64,000 bases of DNA from Firmicutes bacterium UBA1702. GTDB lineage: Bacteria; Bacillota; Clostridia; Peptostreptococcales; Anaerovoracaceae. The stretch covers positions 50,432 through 114,431 of the forward strand of contig DCJK01000042.1 in assembly GCA_002320005.1 (NCBI GenBank), written 5' to 3'. The translations under genes were made by a program, and so were the position numbers. Under the pieces are notes generated by a model, which was given only the letters and a program-made list of their open reading frames with translations, was not told where the DNA came from and searched no databases. Of the stretch, positions 27,152-36,364 are shown piece after piece. The first letter of the stretch is position 1, and each line of letters starts with the position of its first letter.

Positions 27152-28819
27152 TTACTCAAAGAGCATGTCATCGATGGTTTTTCCGTTAGGAATCATAGGC
27201 AGAACTTTATCATCAATGGCAATTCTGCAATCTATCCACACCGGGCCTTCTGCTTTCAGAGCCTTGCAGAATGCTTCTTCAAATTCTTCCTTTGAATCTG
27301 CCTTGAATCCGGTGCCTCCGAATGCTTCTATAAGCTTTACGAAGTCAGTTTTGCGCTCAGGAGTTGTCTGAGAATATCTATGATCATAAAAAGCTGTCTG
27401 CCACTGATAAACCATACCCAGGACTCTGTTATTGAAGATAACGGTTATGATGGGAAGATTCTGAGAAACGGCTGTACATGCTTCCTGAAGATTCATGTGC
27501 AATGAACCGTCTCCGGTTACATGTATTACCCTTTTGTCAGGGTTGCCCATCTGTGCACCTATTGCCGCGCCGTATCCGAATCCCATAGTTCCGAGACCGC
27601 CGCTGGAAATGAAGTTTCTCGGGTTAGTCTGTTTTACATATTGAGCAGCCCACATCTGGTGCTGTCCGACATCAGTAACGAATATGGTTTCTCTGTCGGT
27701 GTTGTCACACATAAATTCTATGATATCCTGCGGATTAGGACCTGTGCCGTTGTTTTTTACAGCCATCGGATGCTGGCGGTTCCAGTCCATGATTTCTGCA
27801 ATCCATTCCCTATGCTGTGCGCTATCGACTTGTGGAAGTATCATCTCAAGGGCGTCTTTGCAATCACCTACGATACTTTCACTTACATATACATTTTTGT
27901 TTATTTCACTTTTGTCTATGTCTATCTGCAATATTTTTGCTTTTTTGCCGAAGCTTTCCGGGTTGAGGGCAACTCTGTCACTGAAACGGCTGCCTATAGT
28001 CAGTATCATGTCTGCTTCGGATATGGCTTTATTTGCTGCGTAGGAACCATGCATTCCTATCATTCCCAGATATCTTTCTTCTGCTGAAGGCATACATCCC
28101 AGCCCCATAAGAGAGCTTACAACAGGAATATCTGCCTTTTCCATAAGTTCTTTTACTTTTCCTGAAGCTCCTGAAGCAAGGACGCCTCCACCTATGAACA
28201 TTACCGGACGCTGAGCTTTGTTTATGTATCTGGCAAACTTTTCAATTTTGGTTTCTTCGTTTTGAATGCTGATCTTTTTAAGCGGAAGCATTTCTGCCGG
28301 CTGATATTCCACCATAGCAGCAGTAACGTCTTTTGTGATATCCACCAGCACCGGACCTTTTCTTCCTTCATTAGCAACTCTGAAAGCATTTCTCAGGGCA
28401 TCTGCCAGATCTTCCTTCTTGTTGACAAAATAATTGTGTTTTGTAATCGGGAAGGTTATACCTGTTATACAAACCTCCTGGAAAGCATCTCTTCCTATGA
28501 GACTGTTGCCTACATTGGCTGTTATAAATACCGTAGGTATGCTATCCATATAAGCCGTCGCTATACCTGTAACAAGATTGGTAGCTCCGGGTCCGCTGGT
28601 TGCAAAAGCAACACCCGTTTTTCCTGTTGCTCTTGCATATCCGTCCGCAGCATGTGCCGCACCCTGTTCATGAGCAGTTAAAACATGAGTGATCTTATCT
28701 CTGTATTTGTATAGTTCGTCATAAATAACCAGAGCCGTCCCTCCCGGATACCCGAACACAGTGTCTACACCATGTTCGAGCAAAATTTTCATAATCAGTT
28801 CTGCGCCCGTGATCTTCAT
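27152..28819 (-). CDS. ilvB: Acetolactate synthase large (catalytic) subunit
   Basis: A 555-residue ThDP enzyme. The ThDP-activating Glu is in TAHEQGAAHAADGYAR. FAD-binding region TIGSRFSDRVALNPESF follows, and the ThDP motif is GDGSLHMNLQEACT near residue 436. SVSRFGGTGFKAD-like C-terminal structure ends the protein. It condenses pyruvate with itself or with 2-oxobutanoate. Its ATG overlaps the stop of the DUF815 gene (ATGA), so synthesis is coupled to that AAA protein. Confidence 0.96.
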   Translation of the reverse strand: MKITGAELIMKILLEHGVDTVFGYPGGTALVIYDELYKYRDKITHVLTAHEQGAAHAADGYARATGKTGVAFATSGPGATNLVTGIATAYMDSIPTVFITANVGNSLIGRDAFQEVCITGITFPITKHNYFVNKKEDLADALRNAFRVANEGRKGPVLVDITKDVTAAMVEYQPAEMLPLKKISIQNEETKIEKFARYINKAQRPVMFIGGGVLASGASGKVKELMEKADIPVVSSLMGLGCMPSAEERYLGMIGMHGSYAANKAISEADMILTIGSRFSDRVALNPESFGKKAKILQIDIDKSEINKNVYVSESIVGDCKDALEMILPQVDSAQHREWIAEIMDWNRQHPMAVKNNGTGPNPQDIIEFMCDNTDRETIFVTDVGQHQMWAAQYVKQTNPRNFISSGGLGTMGFGYGAAIGAQMGNPDKRVIHVTGDGSLHMNLQEACTAVSQNLPIITVIFNNRVLGMVYQWQTAFYDHRYSQTTPERKTDFVKLIEAFGGTGFKADSKEEFEEAFCKALKAEGPVWIDCRIAIDDKVLPMIPNGKTIDDMLFE

Positions 28820-30078
28820 TTTCTATAGTCCTCCGTTCCTTTTATGTAATCTATGAACTGTCTTGCGCTTCTTCCGGAAACTCCGCCATGACGGATTTCC
28901 CATTTATTTGCCAAAGCGTGAAGTCTGTCGTTGTCCATCTCTATTCCTTCTTTTGCTGCCAGGGAATCAATGATAGCGTGATATTCATCCACAGTAGGCT
29001 TTCCGTAGTAGATTTGCAAGCCGAATCTTCCGGCAAGACTGAGTTTTTCTTCCATAGAGTCACTTCTGTGCATGTCCTCATTCTGCTCAATGTCATTGCG
29101 GTCTTTCCATGTTTCTTTTATCAGGTGACGCCTGTTGGATGTGGCATAAATAAGGACATTTTCCGGTTTTGGTTTAAGGCCGCCTTCTATTACAGCCTTC
29201 AAATATTTATATTCTGTTTCAAAATCCTCAAAGGACAAATCATCCATATATATAATAAATCTGTAGTTTCTATCTCTGATGCTGTCGATGAGAGAATTCA
29301 GGCTCTCCATCTGATGACGGTATACCTGAATGAGTCGGAGTCCTCTGTCGAAATACATATTGGATATTGCTCTTATACTGGTGGATTTTCCTGTGCCTCC
29401 GTCTCCGAAAAGGAGAACATTGTTGGCAGGTCGTCCCTCAAGAAAGGCTTCGGTATTTTTTATCAGGCGGTCTTTTTGAGACTCGTATCCCACCAGGTCT
29501 GACAGTGTCACCTGGTCGAATCCTTCTATAGCCTTCAGGCGCCCGTCTTTGTCGCATACTTCAAAGGCTTTACTGAAGGCAGGGGCTCCCGCTCCGTATG
29601 TTTTATAAAATTCCTTCACAGCAATAAAGAAATCTTCATCACATGATGAATTTTTCAGACTTGCAGCAAATTTTTCAACATTTTTTGCTGCAATGCTTTT
29701 TTCCACTGCCGGTGCTGAAAAATCCTTTATGGATTTTGTCATGCCACAAGAAAGCTTAAAGGTTTCTCCGATGTCAATGTTGAAAAGCTTTCTGAGTTTT
29801 CTGCAATCTTCCATTGCAAAGTTATCTATACTGCCGCTTATATCTCTACGCTCACAGGAAATTGAAAAAGGATTCTCATGGAACGCAATGTAATAAGCCA
29901 TGTAATCGTGCCATAGATTACCTTCAATACCTGTTTTTTCAGCGAAGTTAAGAAGACCGGATATCAGATCTGCCTTCTCTTTTTCTTCTGATTTTTCTGC
30001 CAGCAAACGGGCTTTTGACAGAAGTGTTTTTTTACTGTCATCTCTGTATAAAACAAGTGAATCAAATGTGTCCTGCAT
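28816..30078 (-). CDS. DUF815 AAA-type ATPase in the branched-chain operon
   Basis: A 420-residue protein. The N-terminal 190 residues are helical and unassigned. Then comes the DUF815 ATPase: VTLSDLVGYESQKDRLIKNT, Walker A VLLFGDGGTGKSTSIRAI (about 220-236), and Walker B FRFIIYMDDLSFE-like YMDDLSFE (about 275). IYATSNRRHLIKETWKDR is a sensor region, and GRFGLQIYYGKPTVDEYH follows. No enzymatic role in amino acid synthesis is known for the family. It starts one base after the leuB stop and overlaps ilvB by 4 bases, so it is firmly built into the operon. I infer a chaperone-like or maintenance role at most. Confidence 0.85.
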   Translation of the reverse strand: MQDTFDSLVLYRDDSKKTLLSKARLLAEKSEEKEKADLISGLLNFAEKTGIEGNLWHDYMAYYIAFHENPFSISCERRDISGSIDNFAMEDCRKLRKLFNIDIGETFKLSCGMTKSIKDFSAPAVEKSIAAKNVEKFAASLKNSSCDEDFFIAVKEFYKTYGAGAPAFSKAFEVCDKDGRLKAIEGFDQVTLSDLVGYESQKDRLIKNTEAFLEGRPANNVLLFGDGGTGKSTSIRAISNMYFDRGLRLIQVYRHQMESLNSLIDSIRDRNYRFIIYMDDLSFEDFETEYKYLKAVIEGGLKPKPENVLIYATSNRRHLIKETWKDRNDIEQNEDMHRSDSMEEKLSLAGRFGLQIYYGKPTVDEYHAIIDSLAAKEGIEMDNDRLHALANKWEIRHGGVSGRSARQFIDYIKGTEDYRK

Positions 30079-30079
30079 T

Positions 30080-31159
30080 TTACTCCCCTATCTTCTCTGC
30101 AATAAGACTTCCTGCCTCTGAAGTAGTTATTTCTCTGTATCCGGGAGTCATGATATCAGGTGTTCGCAATCCTTCCGAGAGAATTTTTCTGACAGCACTC
30201 TCCACTGCATCAGCTTCATTCCGCAGTCCAAAGGTGTATCTCAGCATCATTGCTGCTGAAAGGATGGCTGCCATAGGGTTTGCTTTGCCTGTGCCTGCAA
30301 TATCAGGTGCAGAACCATGCACAGGCTCATACATTCCAAAGGCTCCGTCTGCAAGGCTTGCCGAAGGAAGCATTCCTATAGATCCGGTTATCATGCTGGC
30401 TTCGTCAGAGAGAATATCACCAAATATATTGCTGGTTACAATTACATCAAATTGTTTTGGATTATATACAAGCTGCATTGCGGCATTGTCCACATAGAAA
30501 TTATCAAGTTCGACTTCCGGATAATCTGCAGCGACTTTGGCCACGGTTTTTCTCCATAATCTGGAACTTTCCAGAACATTGGCCTTGTCAACGCTGGTTA
30601 CTTTTTTGTTACGCTTCATTGCCATCTCAAAGGCGGTTCTGGCAACACGCTCAACTTCTTTTTCGGAATACATTTCCACATCATAGGCTGCTTTTCCCAT
30701 ATTATCAGTATCCACGGTGCCTCTCTCTCCGAAGTATATTCCTCCGGTCAGTTCACGTACAACCAGAAGATCCAGTCCTCCGATGACTTTTTCGTCTTTA
30801 AGCGGACAAGCGCTTTTGAGTTCGTCAAACATTATAGCAGGTCTCAGATTAGCATACAAACCTAAAGCTTTTCTTAAGCCAAGAAGCGCTTTTTCGGGTC
30901 TTTCATCTCCGGGAAGGCTGTCCCATTTCGGACCCCCTACAGCGCCAAGAAGTACGGCATCGCTATTTTTTGCCTTTTCAACTGTTTCCTCCGGAAGACA
31001 TCTTCCTGTCTTGTCTATTGCGGCACCTCCTGCCAGCAAATATGTATATTCAAATTTGTGACCGAATTTTTCCCCAACGGCATCTAGTGCTTTTATTGCC
31101 TCAGCCGTTACCTCCGGTCCGATTCCGTCTCCCGGAATAACTGCAATTTTATAATTCAT
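30080..31159 (-). CDS. leuB: 3-isopropylmalate dehydrogenase
   Basis: A 359-residue beta-decarboxylating dehydrogenase (isocitrate dehydrogenase family). Motifs: [56 protein letters not shown]; and the NAD-binding [20 protein letters not shown]. The Asp of [14 protein letters not shown] binds metal. The ATG at 31159 has AGGAG at 6 bases; an upstream start at 31183 would overlap ilvA. It oxidises 3-isopropylmalate to the leucine precursor. Confidence 0.95.
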   Translation of the reverse strand: MNYKIAVIPGDGIGPEVTAEAIKALDAVGEKFGHKFEYTYLLAGGAAIDKTGRCLPEETVEKAKNSDAVLLGAVGGPKWDSLPGDERPEKALLGLRKALGLYANLRPAIMFDELKSACPLKDEKVIGGLDLLVVRELTGGIYFGERGTVDTDNMGKAAYDVEMYSEKEVERVARTAFEMAMKRNKKVTSVDKANVLESSRLWRKTVAKVAADYPEVELDNFYVDNAAMQLVYNPKQFDVIVTSNIFGDILSDEASMITGSIGMLPSASLADGAFGMYEPVHGSAPDIAGTGKANPMAAILSAAMMLRYTFGLRNEADAVESAVRKILSEGLRTPDIMTPGYREITTSEAGSLIAEKIGE

Positions 31160-31179
31160 AGTATTCTCCTGCCTTTGTG

Positions 31180-32391
31180 TCACATGATGACACTTATTTG
31201 TTTCGGTTTATAGCCTCCGGATTCAAGTGCCTGACATATTGCGTGCTTATGACTGGTTCCGAATGCTTCTATAGTTATTTTAAGTTCTACCGCTGCTGTG
31301 CGATTTGTGGTTACAAACTGGTTGTGCTCCAGCTTGATAACATTTCCCTGCTGCTGAGCTATAATGGTCGCAACTCTTACAAGTTCTCCTGGTTTATCAG
31401 GCAGAAGAACGGATATGGTGAATATTCTGTCTCTCCTGATGAGGCCCAGCTGAACCACCGATGACATGGTGATTATATCCATGTTTCCTCCGCTAAGTAT
31501 TGAGACAATTTTTTTATCCTTTACATTCAGATGTTTCAGAGCTGCTACCGTCAGCAGTCCGGAGTTTTCCACTATTAGTTTGTGATTTTCAACCATATCA
31601 AGGAAAGCTACTATAAGCTCGCTGTCCTCAACGGTAATCACATCATCAAGACCTTTCTGAAGATATGGAAAAATATTCTTTCCCGGAGTTTTTACAGCTG
31701 TACCGTCGGCAATCGTAGAAACACTTTTTAAAGTGGTTACCTTACCATTTTTTAGAGATTCCTGCAGACAGTTTGCGCCTTCCGGTTCCACCCCTATTAC
31801 CTTGATTTTTGGATTAAGCAGCTTTGCCAGAGTAGATACTCCCGTAGCGAGACCGCCGCCGCCCACGGGAACGAGTATGTAGTCCACCAGAGGAAGTTCT
31901 TTAATTATTTCCATTGCAATGGTTCCCTGACCTGTTGCTACTGCCAGATCGTCAAAAGGATGGATAAATGTATAGCCTTTTTCCTCAGCAAGTTTGGCTG
32001 CATAGGCTGCTGATTCGTCATAAACGTCTCCATGCAGAACCACTTCGGCACCATAACTCTTTGTTCGGTCAACTTTCATCAATGGTGTAGTTGTAGGCAT
32101 TACTATCACGGCTTTACAACCGAAAGCTTTTGCGGCATAAGCTACACCCTGTGCATGGTTTCCGGCAGAGGCTGTTATAAGTCCCTTTGCACGCTCTTCA
32201 TCTGTCAGAGTGCTTATTTTGTAGTAAGCGCCTCTGAGCTTATATGCTCCTGTAATCTGCAGATTTTCCGGCTTGAGATAAATCTTGTTTTCTGTCTGTT
32301 CACTTAAAAATCTGCTGTAAATGAGTTTTGTTTCTATGGCGACTCTCTGCACCACTTCACTGGCTTCTTCAAAGGCTTTTAGTGTAAGCAT
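31180..32391 (-). CDS. ilvA: Threonine ammonia-lyase (threonine deaminase) with ACT domain
   Basis: A 403-residue fold-type II PLP enzyme. [18 protein letters not shown] holds the Schiff-base lysine. [20 protein letters not shown] and the glycine loop [13 protein letters not shown] follow, and SGGNMD closes the core. The C-terminal about 80 residues are an ACT-like domain ([20 protein letters not shown]). The length fits the TdcB/short IlvA class with one ACT domain. Within this operon its product, 2-oxobutanoate, feeds IlvBN for isoleucine, so a biosynthetic role is likely despite the TdcB-like architecture. Confidence 0.9.
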   Translation of the reverse strand: MLTLKAFEEASEVVQRVAIETKLIYSRFLSEQTENKIYLKPENLQITGAYKLRGAYYKISTLTDEERAKGLITASAGNHAQGVAYAAKAFGCKAVIVMPTTTPLMKVDRTKSYGAEVVLHGDVYDESAAYAAKLAEEKGYTFIHPFDDLAVATGQGTIAMEIIKELPLVDYILVPVGGGGLATGVSTLAKLLNPKIKVIGVEPEGANCLQESLKNGKVTTLKSVSTIADGTAVKTPGKNIFPYLQKGLDDVITVEDSELIVAFLDMVENHKLIVENSGLLTVAALKHLNVKDKKIVSILSGGNMDIITMSSVVQLGLIRRDRIFTISVLLPDKPGELVRVATIIAQQQGNVIKLEHNQFVTTNRTAAVELKITIEAFGTSHKHAICQALESGGYKPKQISVIM

Positions 32392-32432
32392 TCCTATCTT
32401 CTCCGTCTTCTTTGTAATGGCATAATATAGTC

Positions 32433-32912
32433 TTATTTTATTGAATTAAGCAGCCCGCCTTTTTTTATTATTCTGTCAATAAATTCAGGGAAAGGCATCG
32501 CTCTGTATGTCTTATTTTTTGTGATATTTGTAATTGTTCCGCTTTCAAAATCCACGGAAACCTGATTTCCTGCATCTATATCATCGGCTGCCTCAGGGCA
32601 TTCCATGATTGCAAGCCCGATATTGATGGCGTTCCGGTAAAATATTCTTGCAAAGGATTTTGCAATGACACAGTTTATGCCGCATTCCTTTATTGCAATA
32701 GGAGCATGTTCTCTTGATGATCCGCATCCGAAATTGAATCCTCCTACCATGATATCTCCTTCTTGGACTCTGGATGAGAATCCTTCATCTACCGGCTCCA
32801 TACAGTGAGCTGCAAGTTCCTTGCTGTCAGTAGTATTAAGATACCTTGCAGGTATTATTATATCGGTATCGATATTGTCTCCATATTTAAACGCAGTTCC
32901 ATGAGCTTTCAT
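32433..32912 (-). CDS. leuD: 3-isopropylmalate dehydratase small subunit
   Basis: A 159-residue swivelling-domain subunit of the aconitase family. Motifs: GTAFKYGDNIDTDIIIPARY and VGGFNFGCGSSREHAPIAI, then SFARIFYRNAINIGLAIMEC. The short form (about 160-165 residues) pairs with the 420-residue LeuC type, as here. The ATG directly follows the leuC stop, with GGAGGTGGAATAG providing the ribosome-binding site. Confidence 0.95.
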   Translation of the reverse strand: MKAHGTAFKYGDNIDTDIIIPARYLNTTDSKELAAHCMEPVDEGFSSRVQEGDIMVGGFNFGCGSSREHAPIAIKECGINCVIAKSFARIFYRNAINIGLAIMECPEAADDIDAGNQVSVDFESGTITNITKNKTYRAMPFPEFIDRIIKKGGLLNSIK

Positions 32913-34175
32913 CTATTCCACCTCCTCTGGATGGCAAATTCTTCCGGCTACAGCTGAAGCTGCAGCTACTGCCGGATTTGCCAGATATACTTCTGAAAGG
33001 TTGTGCCCCATTCTGCCTATAAAGTTCCGGTTTGTTGTGGCTACGCATCGTTCATGTTCTGCAAGGATTCCCATGTAGCCTCCCAGACACGGTCCGCATG
33101 TAGGCGTTGAGACAGCACATCCGGCATCAATGAAAATGTCGATATATCCTCTCTTTATGCATTCTTTATAAATGCTCTGAGTTGCCGGTATGACTATACA
33201 TCTCACATCTCTGGCAACTTTCTTTCCCTTTAAAATTTCAGCTGCTGTTTTCATGTCCTCAAGTCTTCCGTTAGTACATGATCCAATTACAACCTGATCT
33301 ATTTTTATCTCACCTATCTCATCCACAGGTTTGGTATTTTCAGGAAGGTGAGGAAGCGCCACCGTAGGCTTGAGCTCATTAAGATTTATTGTAACAACGC
33401 TGTCATATTCTGCATCGTCGTCAGCAGTGAATACTTTATATTCTCTGTTCACTCTTCCTTTCATGTACTCTATGGTTATTTCGTCTACAGGGAATATACC
33501 GTTTTTGGCTCCTGCTTCTATGGCCATGTTGGAAATGCAGAGTCTGTCATCCATTGAGAGATTCTTTATACCATCCCCCGTAAATTCAAGAGATTTATAT
33601 AATGCACCGTCAACCCCGATTTCTCCGATAAGATGAAGTATTACATCTTTTCCTGAGACATATTTCTGCGGATGCCCTGTAATTATAACTTTTATAGCTG
33701 AAGGCACTTTGAACCAGGCCTTACCCGTAGCCATACCTGCAGCCATGTCTGTGCTTCCTACACCTGTAGAGAAAGCACCTAGCGCTCCATATGTACATGT
33801 GTGTGAGTCTGCACCTATAACACATTCGCCTGCTGCTACAAGTCCCATTTCAGGCAGAAGCGCGTGTTCTACTCCTACATTACCTACATCGAAAAAATTG
33901 TCAATATCAAATTTTCTTGCAAAAGTCCTTGTCTGCTTGCACTGCTGTGCCGCTTTTATATCTTTGTTTGGCGTGAAATGGTCCATGACAAGGGCAATCT
34001 TTCCTTTATCAAAAACCTTGTCAAATCCCGATTTTTCGAATTCATTGATGGCTACCGGTGATGTGATATCATTTCCAAGCACCATGTCCAGTCTGGCTTC
34101 TATAAGCTGCCCTGCTTTCACTTCGCTGAGTCCCGCATGGTCAGCTAATATTTTTTGTGTCATTGTCATACTCAT
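32913..34175 (-). CDS. leuC: 3-isopropylmalate dehydratase large subunit
   Basis: A 420-residue aconitase-family subunit that binds a 4Fe-4S cluster. Cluster cysteines appear in [13 protein letters not shown] and [34 protein letters not shown] is the conserved substrate loop. The length and the motif set match the archaeal/clostridial HacA-like LeuC class. The start at 34175 has AGAGAGG at 8 bases. It isomerises 2-isopropylmalate to 3-isopropylmalate together with LeuD. Confidence 0.95.
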   Translation of the reverse strand: MSMTMTQKILADHAGLSEVKAGQLIEARLDMVLGNDITSPVAINEFEKSGFDKVFDKGKIALVMDHFTPNKDIKAAQQCKQTRTFARKFDIDNFFDVGNVGVEHALLPEMGLVAAGECVIGADSHTCTYGALGAFSTGVGSTDMAAGMATGKAWFKVPSAIKVIITGHPQKYVSGKDVILHLIGEIGVDGALYKSLEFTGDGIKNLSMDDRLCISNMAIEAGAKNGIFPVDEITIEYMKGRVNREYKVFTADDDAEYDSVVTINLNELKPTVALPHLPENTKPVDEIGEIKIDQVVIGSCTNGRLEDMKTAAEILKGKKVARDVRCIVIPATQSIYKECIKRGYIDIFIDAGCAVSTPTCGPCLGGYMGILAEHERCVATTNRNFIGRMGHNLSEVYLANPAVAAASAVAGRICHPEEVE

Positions 34176-34188
34176 GGCTTTTACCTCT

Positions 34189-35907
34189 CTAAAATGCTCT
34201 GTTAATAGCAGACATCAATGCATTGATGGATGCATATATAATGTCGTTGTGTATTCCTACTCCCCAATATGTATTTCCCTGCTTATCGGCTATAGCTACA
34301 TATGCGGCGGCTCTTGAATTGGATTCTCCCTCCAGGGCATGCTCCTCATATGTGATGAAGTCATATTCTTCATGATAAGGTCCTTTTCTGATGGCATTTG
34401 TTATGGCGTCCAGTCTGCCGTTTCCTCTGCCCTCCAGTTTATATGTTTTTCCGTCTATAACTACTTCAATATCAGCTTCTATACCGTTATCGCCTAAGGT
34501 CTCAGACTGAGGAAGTCTTCTGAAGGTTGCATCTTTCAATTGGTATTTGTCTTTACGATTTACATATTCTTTCTCAAATATTTCGCATATTTTTGAAGGA
34601 CTGAGTTCCTTATGATTAACATCGGATACATGTTTCATCATATATCCTATTTCCTCTCTCATGGCATTTGGAATCTTATAACCGTAGTTAGTCTCAAGAA
34701 TATATGCAACACCGCCTTTTCCGGACTGGCTGTTTATTCTTATTACATCAGCCTCATATTCTCTGCTTATATCATGGGGATCAATAGGTATGTAAGGAAC
34801 ATTCCACTTATCAGGCTCTACATCTTCTCTGTAGTGCATTCCTTTGGCGATAGCATCCTGATGCGACCCTGAAAATGCTGCAAATACCAGCTCACCGCCA
34901 TAAGGTTGTCTTGGAGGAACCTTCATATCCGTGAATTCCTCATATTTTTTTACAATATTCGGCATGTCTGAGAAATCAAGTTCCGGATCTACTCCATGAG
35001 AATACATGTTTAACGCAACCGTGACAATATCAACGTTTCCTGTTCTTTCACCATTGCCAAAGAGCGTTCCTTCAACTCTGTCTCCTCCAGCCAGCAGTCC
35101 CAACTCACAGTCTGCTACGCCGGTTCCTCTGTCGTTATGAGGATGAAGAGATACTATGACGTTATCTCTGTTATGGAGATTGTTACTCATGTACTCAATC
35201 TGCGAAGCATATACATGAGGCATGGACATGGATACTGTTGCCGGAAGATTTATGATTACCTTTCTTTCAGGGGAAGGCTTCCAGACATCAATAACCGTAT
35301 TGCATATATCCAATGCATATTCCATTTCAGTTCCGGTAAAGCTTTCCGGCGAATATTCAAATGTAAAATCCGTTCCTTCCGCTTTTGCAGCATATTCATT
35401 TATCAGTTCAGCGCCAAATACGGCGATATCTTTTATTTCCTCTTTGCTTTTTTTAAATACCTGTTCACGCTGAGCGACAGATGTTGAATTATAAAGATGA
35501 ACAATTGCTTTTTTTGCGCCTTTAAGCGCTTCAAAAGTTTTTTCTATAATATGTTGTCTTGACTGCGTGAGAACCTGAATGGTCACATCATCAGGTATCA
35601 GATCTTCTTCAATAAGTTTTCTTGTAAATTCATATTCGGTTTCCGATGCAGCCGGAAAGCCGACTTCTATTTCTTTAAATCCGAGAGAACATAGGAACTT
35701 AAAAAAATCTAGTTTTTCCTGTAGGCTCATTGGAACAACCAGTGCCTGGTTGCCGTCTCTGAGGTCTACACTGCACCATATCGGTGCTCTGTCAACATGA
35801 TCTTTATTTACCCAGTTTGTCGATTTTTCAGGCGGCATAAAATATCCGATACTATACTTTGTATGATTCTTCATTCCCGCTGCCTTTCTTCTAATGTCTG
35901 ATGTCAT
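34189..35907 (-). CDS. leuA: 2-isopropylmalate synthase (type 2)
   Basis: A 572-residue HMGL-like TIM-barrel enzyme. [20 protein letters not shown] holds the metal/acid residues. [20 protein letters not shown] and [20 protein letters not shown] supply the metal-binding histidines and loop. The C-terminal about 130 residues form the leucine-binding regulatory domain. The N-terminal extension ([16 protein letters not shown]) and length mark the LeuA type 2 class, as in yeast and actinobacteria, not the E. coli type. It is the first structural gene after the attenuator. Feedback by leucine is typical of the family. Confidence 0.95.
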   Translation of the reverse strand: MTSDIRRKAAGMKNHTKYSIGYFMPPEKSTNWVNKDHVDRAPIWCSVDLRDGNQALVVPMSLQEKLDFFKFLCSLGFKEIEVGFPAASETEYEFTRKLIEEDLIPDDVTIQVLTQSRQHIIEKTFEALKGAKKAIVHLYNSTSVAQREQVFKKSKEEIKDIAVFGAELINEYAAKAEGTDFTFEYSPESFTGTEMEYALDICNTVIDVWKPSPERKVIINLPATVSMSMPHVYASQIEYMSNNLHNRDNVIVSLHPHNDRGTGVADCELGLLAGGDRVEGTLFGNGERTGNVDIVTVALNMYSHGVDPELDFSDMPNIVKKYEEFTDMKVPPRQPYGGELVFAAFSGSHQDAIAKGMHYREDVEPDKWNVPYIPIDPHDISREYEADVIRINSQSGKGGVAYILETNYGYKIPNAMREEIGYMMKHVSDVNHKELSPSKICEIFEKEYVNRKDKYQLKDATFRRLPQSETLGDNGIEADIEVVIDGKTYKLEGRGNGRLDAITNAIRKGPYHEEYDFITYEEHALEGESNSRAAAYVAIADKQGNTYWGVGIHNDIIYASINALMSAINRAF

Positions 35908-35934
35908 TTTTTTAAGTCCTTTCTCGATTATATA

Positions 35935-35972
35935 TAAAAAAACCTCGTTTCCACCTAAATTAGAAACGAGGT
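35935..35972 (-). terminator. Attenuator terminator upstream of leuA
   Basis: On the minus strand ACCTCGTTTC and GAAACGAGGT form a perfect 10-base-pair stem with an 11-base loop, followed by seven T. It stands between the leader peptide and leuA, 27 bases before the leuA ATG. It must therefore be a regulated terminator for the operon to be expressed. Confidence 0.85.
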
Positions 35973-35997
35973 AAATTTAACAAATATAAGTTTGTCT

Positions 35998-36066
35998 ACT
36001 CGGATTCAGGCAGAATATCAATGCTATTTATTGTCGTTCATAATAATAATGACCTGTAGTCCGAGT
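35998..36066 (-). promoter_or_regulatory. Leader pause hairpin of the leu-ilv attenuator
   Basis: Within the leader RNA, ACTCGGA...CAGG (36066-36053, inside the leader peptide codons) pairs with CCTG..TCCGAGT (36010-35998) as a 7+4 base-pair stem with a small internal loop. A ribosome stalled on the Leu/Ile/Val codons would cover the 5' arm and free the 3' arm. The competing antiterminator pairing is not obvious: I see only a short CGAG/CTCG match. Its exact form is therefore open. Confidence 0.5.
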
Positions 36067-36083
36067 AAAATATTATGCTGCAT
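36024..36083 (-). CDS. Leader peptide of the branched-chain amino acid operon
   Basis: A 19-codon reading frame with product MQHNILLGLQVIIIMNDNK and a ribosome-binding site AAAGGAGAGG six bases before the ATG. Eight of the 19 codons are Leu, Ile or Val (I-L-L-G-L-Q-V-I-I-I). This is the signature of an attenuation leader peptide sensing charged tRNA-Leu, -Ile and -Val, as in ilvGMEDA and leuABCD of enterobacteria. It lies between the promoter and the intrinsic terminator in front of leuA. The peptide itself is not expected to have a function. Confidence 0.85.
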   Translation of the reverse strand: MQHNILLGLQVIIIMNDNK

Positions 36084-36115
36084 TGGTATTCCTCTCCTTT
36101 AAAATTTATATAGCT

Positions 36116-36144
36116 ATGTTAACGCTAATGAGCGCTAAAGTCAA
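36116..36144 (-). promoter_or_regulatory. Promoter of the leuA-ilvE operon
   Basis: TTGACT (36144-36139), a 17-base spacer and TAACAT (36121-36116) on the minus strand, preceded by an A/T-rich tract. The predicted start is near 36109, about 26 bases before the leader peptide ATG. The -10 box is weak (4 of 6), leaving room for activation or repression. Confidence 0.6.
36119..36138. promoter_or_regulatory. Imperfect palindrome in the leu-ilv promoter (possible operator)
   Basis: Minus strand TTAGCGCT-CATT-AGCGTTAA: 8-base half-sites with one mismatch around a 4-base centre, filling the space between the -35 box and the -10 box. A protein bound here would block RNA polymerase. It does not fit a CcpA cre or a CodY box well. 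No regulator is encoded nearby. Confidence 0.4.
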
Positions 36145-36269
36145 GTGTTTTTTGTTATGTTTTACATAAAAAACAATTTTTTGATGTCTTTTTAGCACAA
36201 AAATGCGATATGTGCTTCATTTATGTCCGGGAGTTGAAAGCTCTCTGACGGTCTGATCTCTACATGCAC

Positions 36270-36299
36270 AAAAAAATAATCCCCGTGTGAAACACGGGG
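36270..36299 (-). terminator. Second hairpin terminator after the transhydrogenase operon
   Basis: CCCCGTGT / ACACGGGG, a perfect 8-base-pair GC-rich stem with a 3-base loop. On the minus strand it is followed by ATTATTTTTT; on the plus strand TTTTCC follows. It lies just downstream of the first terminator and acts as a backup before the leu promoter. Confidence 0.7.
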
Positions 36300-36310
36300 T
36301 TTTCCTTATA

Positions 36311-36342
36311 CAAAAAGAGATAGGCGAAGATTCGCCTATCTC
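36311..36342 (-). terminator. Intrinsic terminator of the NuoE/F/G-like operon
   Basis: A perfect 12-base-pair stem (GAGATAGGCGAA with TTCGCCTATCTC) closed by two bases. On the minus strand it runs into TTTTTG. It is 22 bases after the stop of the GltD-NuoG fusion gene. Confidence 0.9.
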
Positions 36343-36364
36343 AACTGTCCATCACATATAACCG

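Noticed and set aside
35940..35972. AGGTGGAAACGAGG in the leu leader, similar to the T-box AGGGTGGNACCGCG.
   Set aside because: It lies in the loop and 3' arm of the terminator; in a T-box it precedes the terminator. No specifier stem is seen, and a leader peptide explains the region better.
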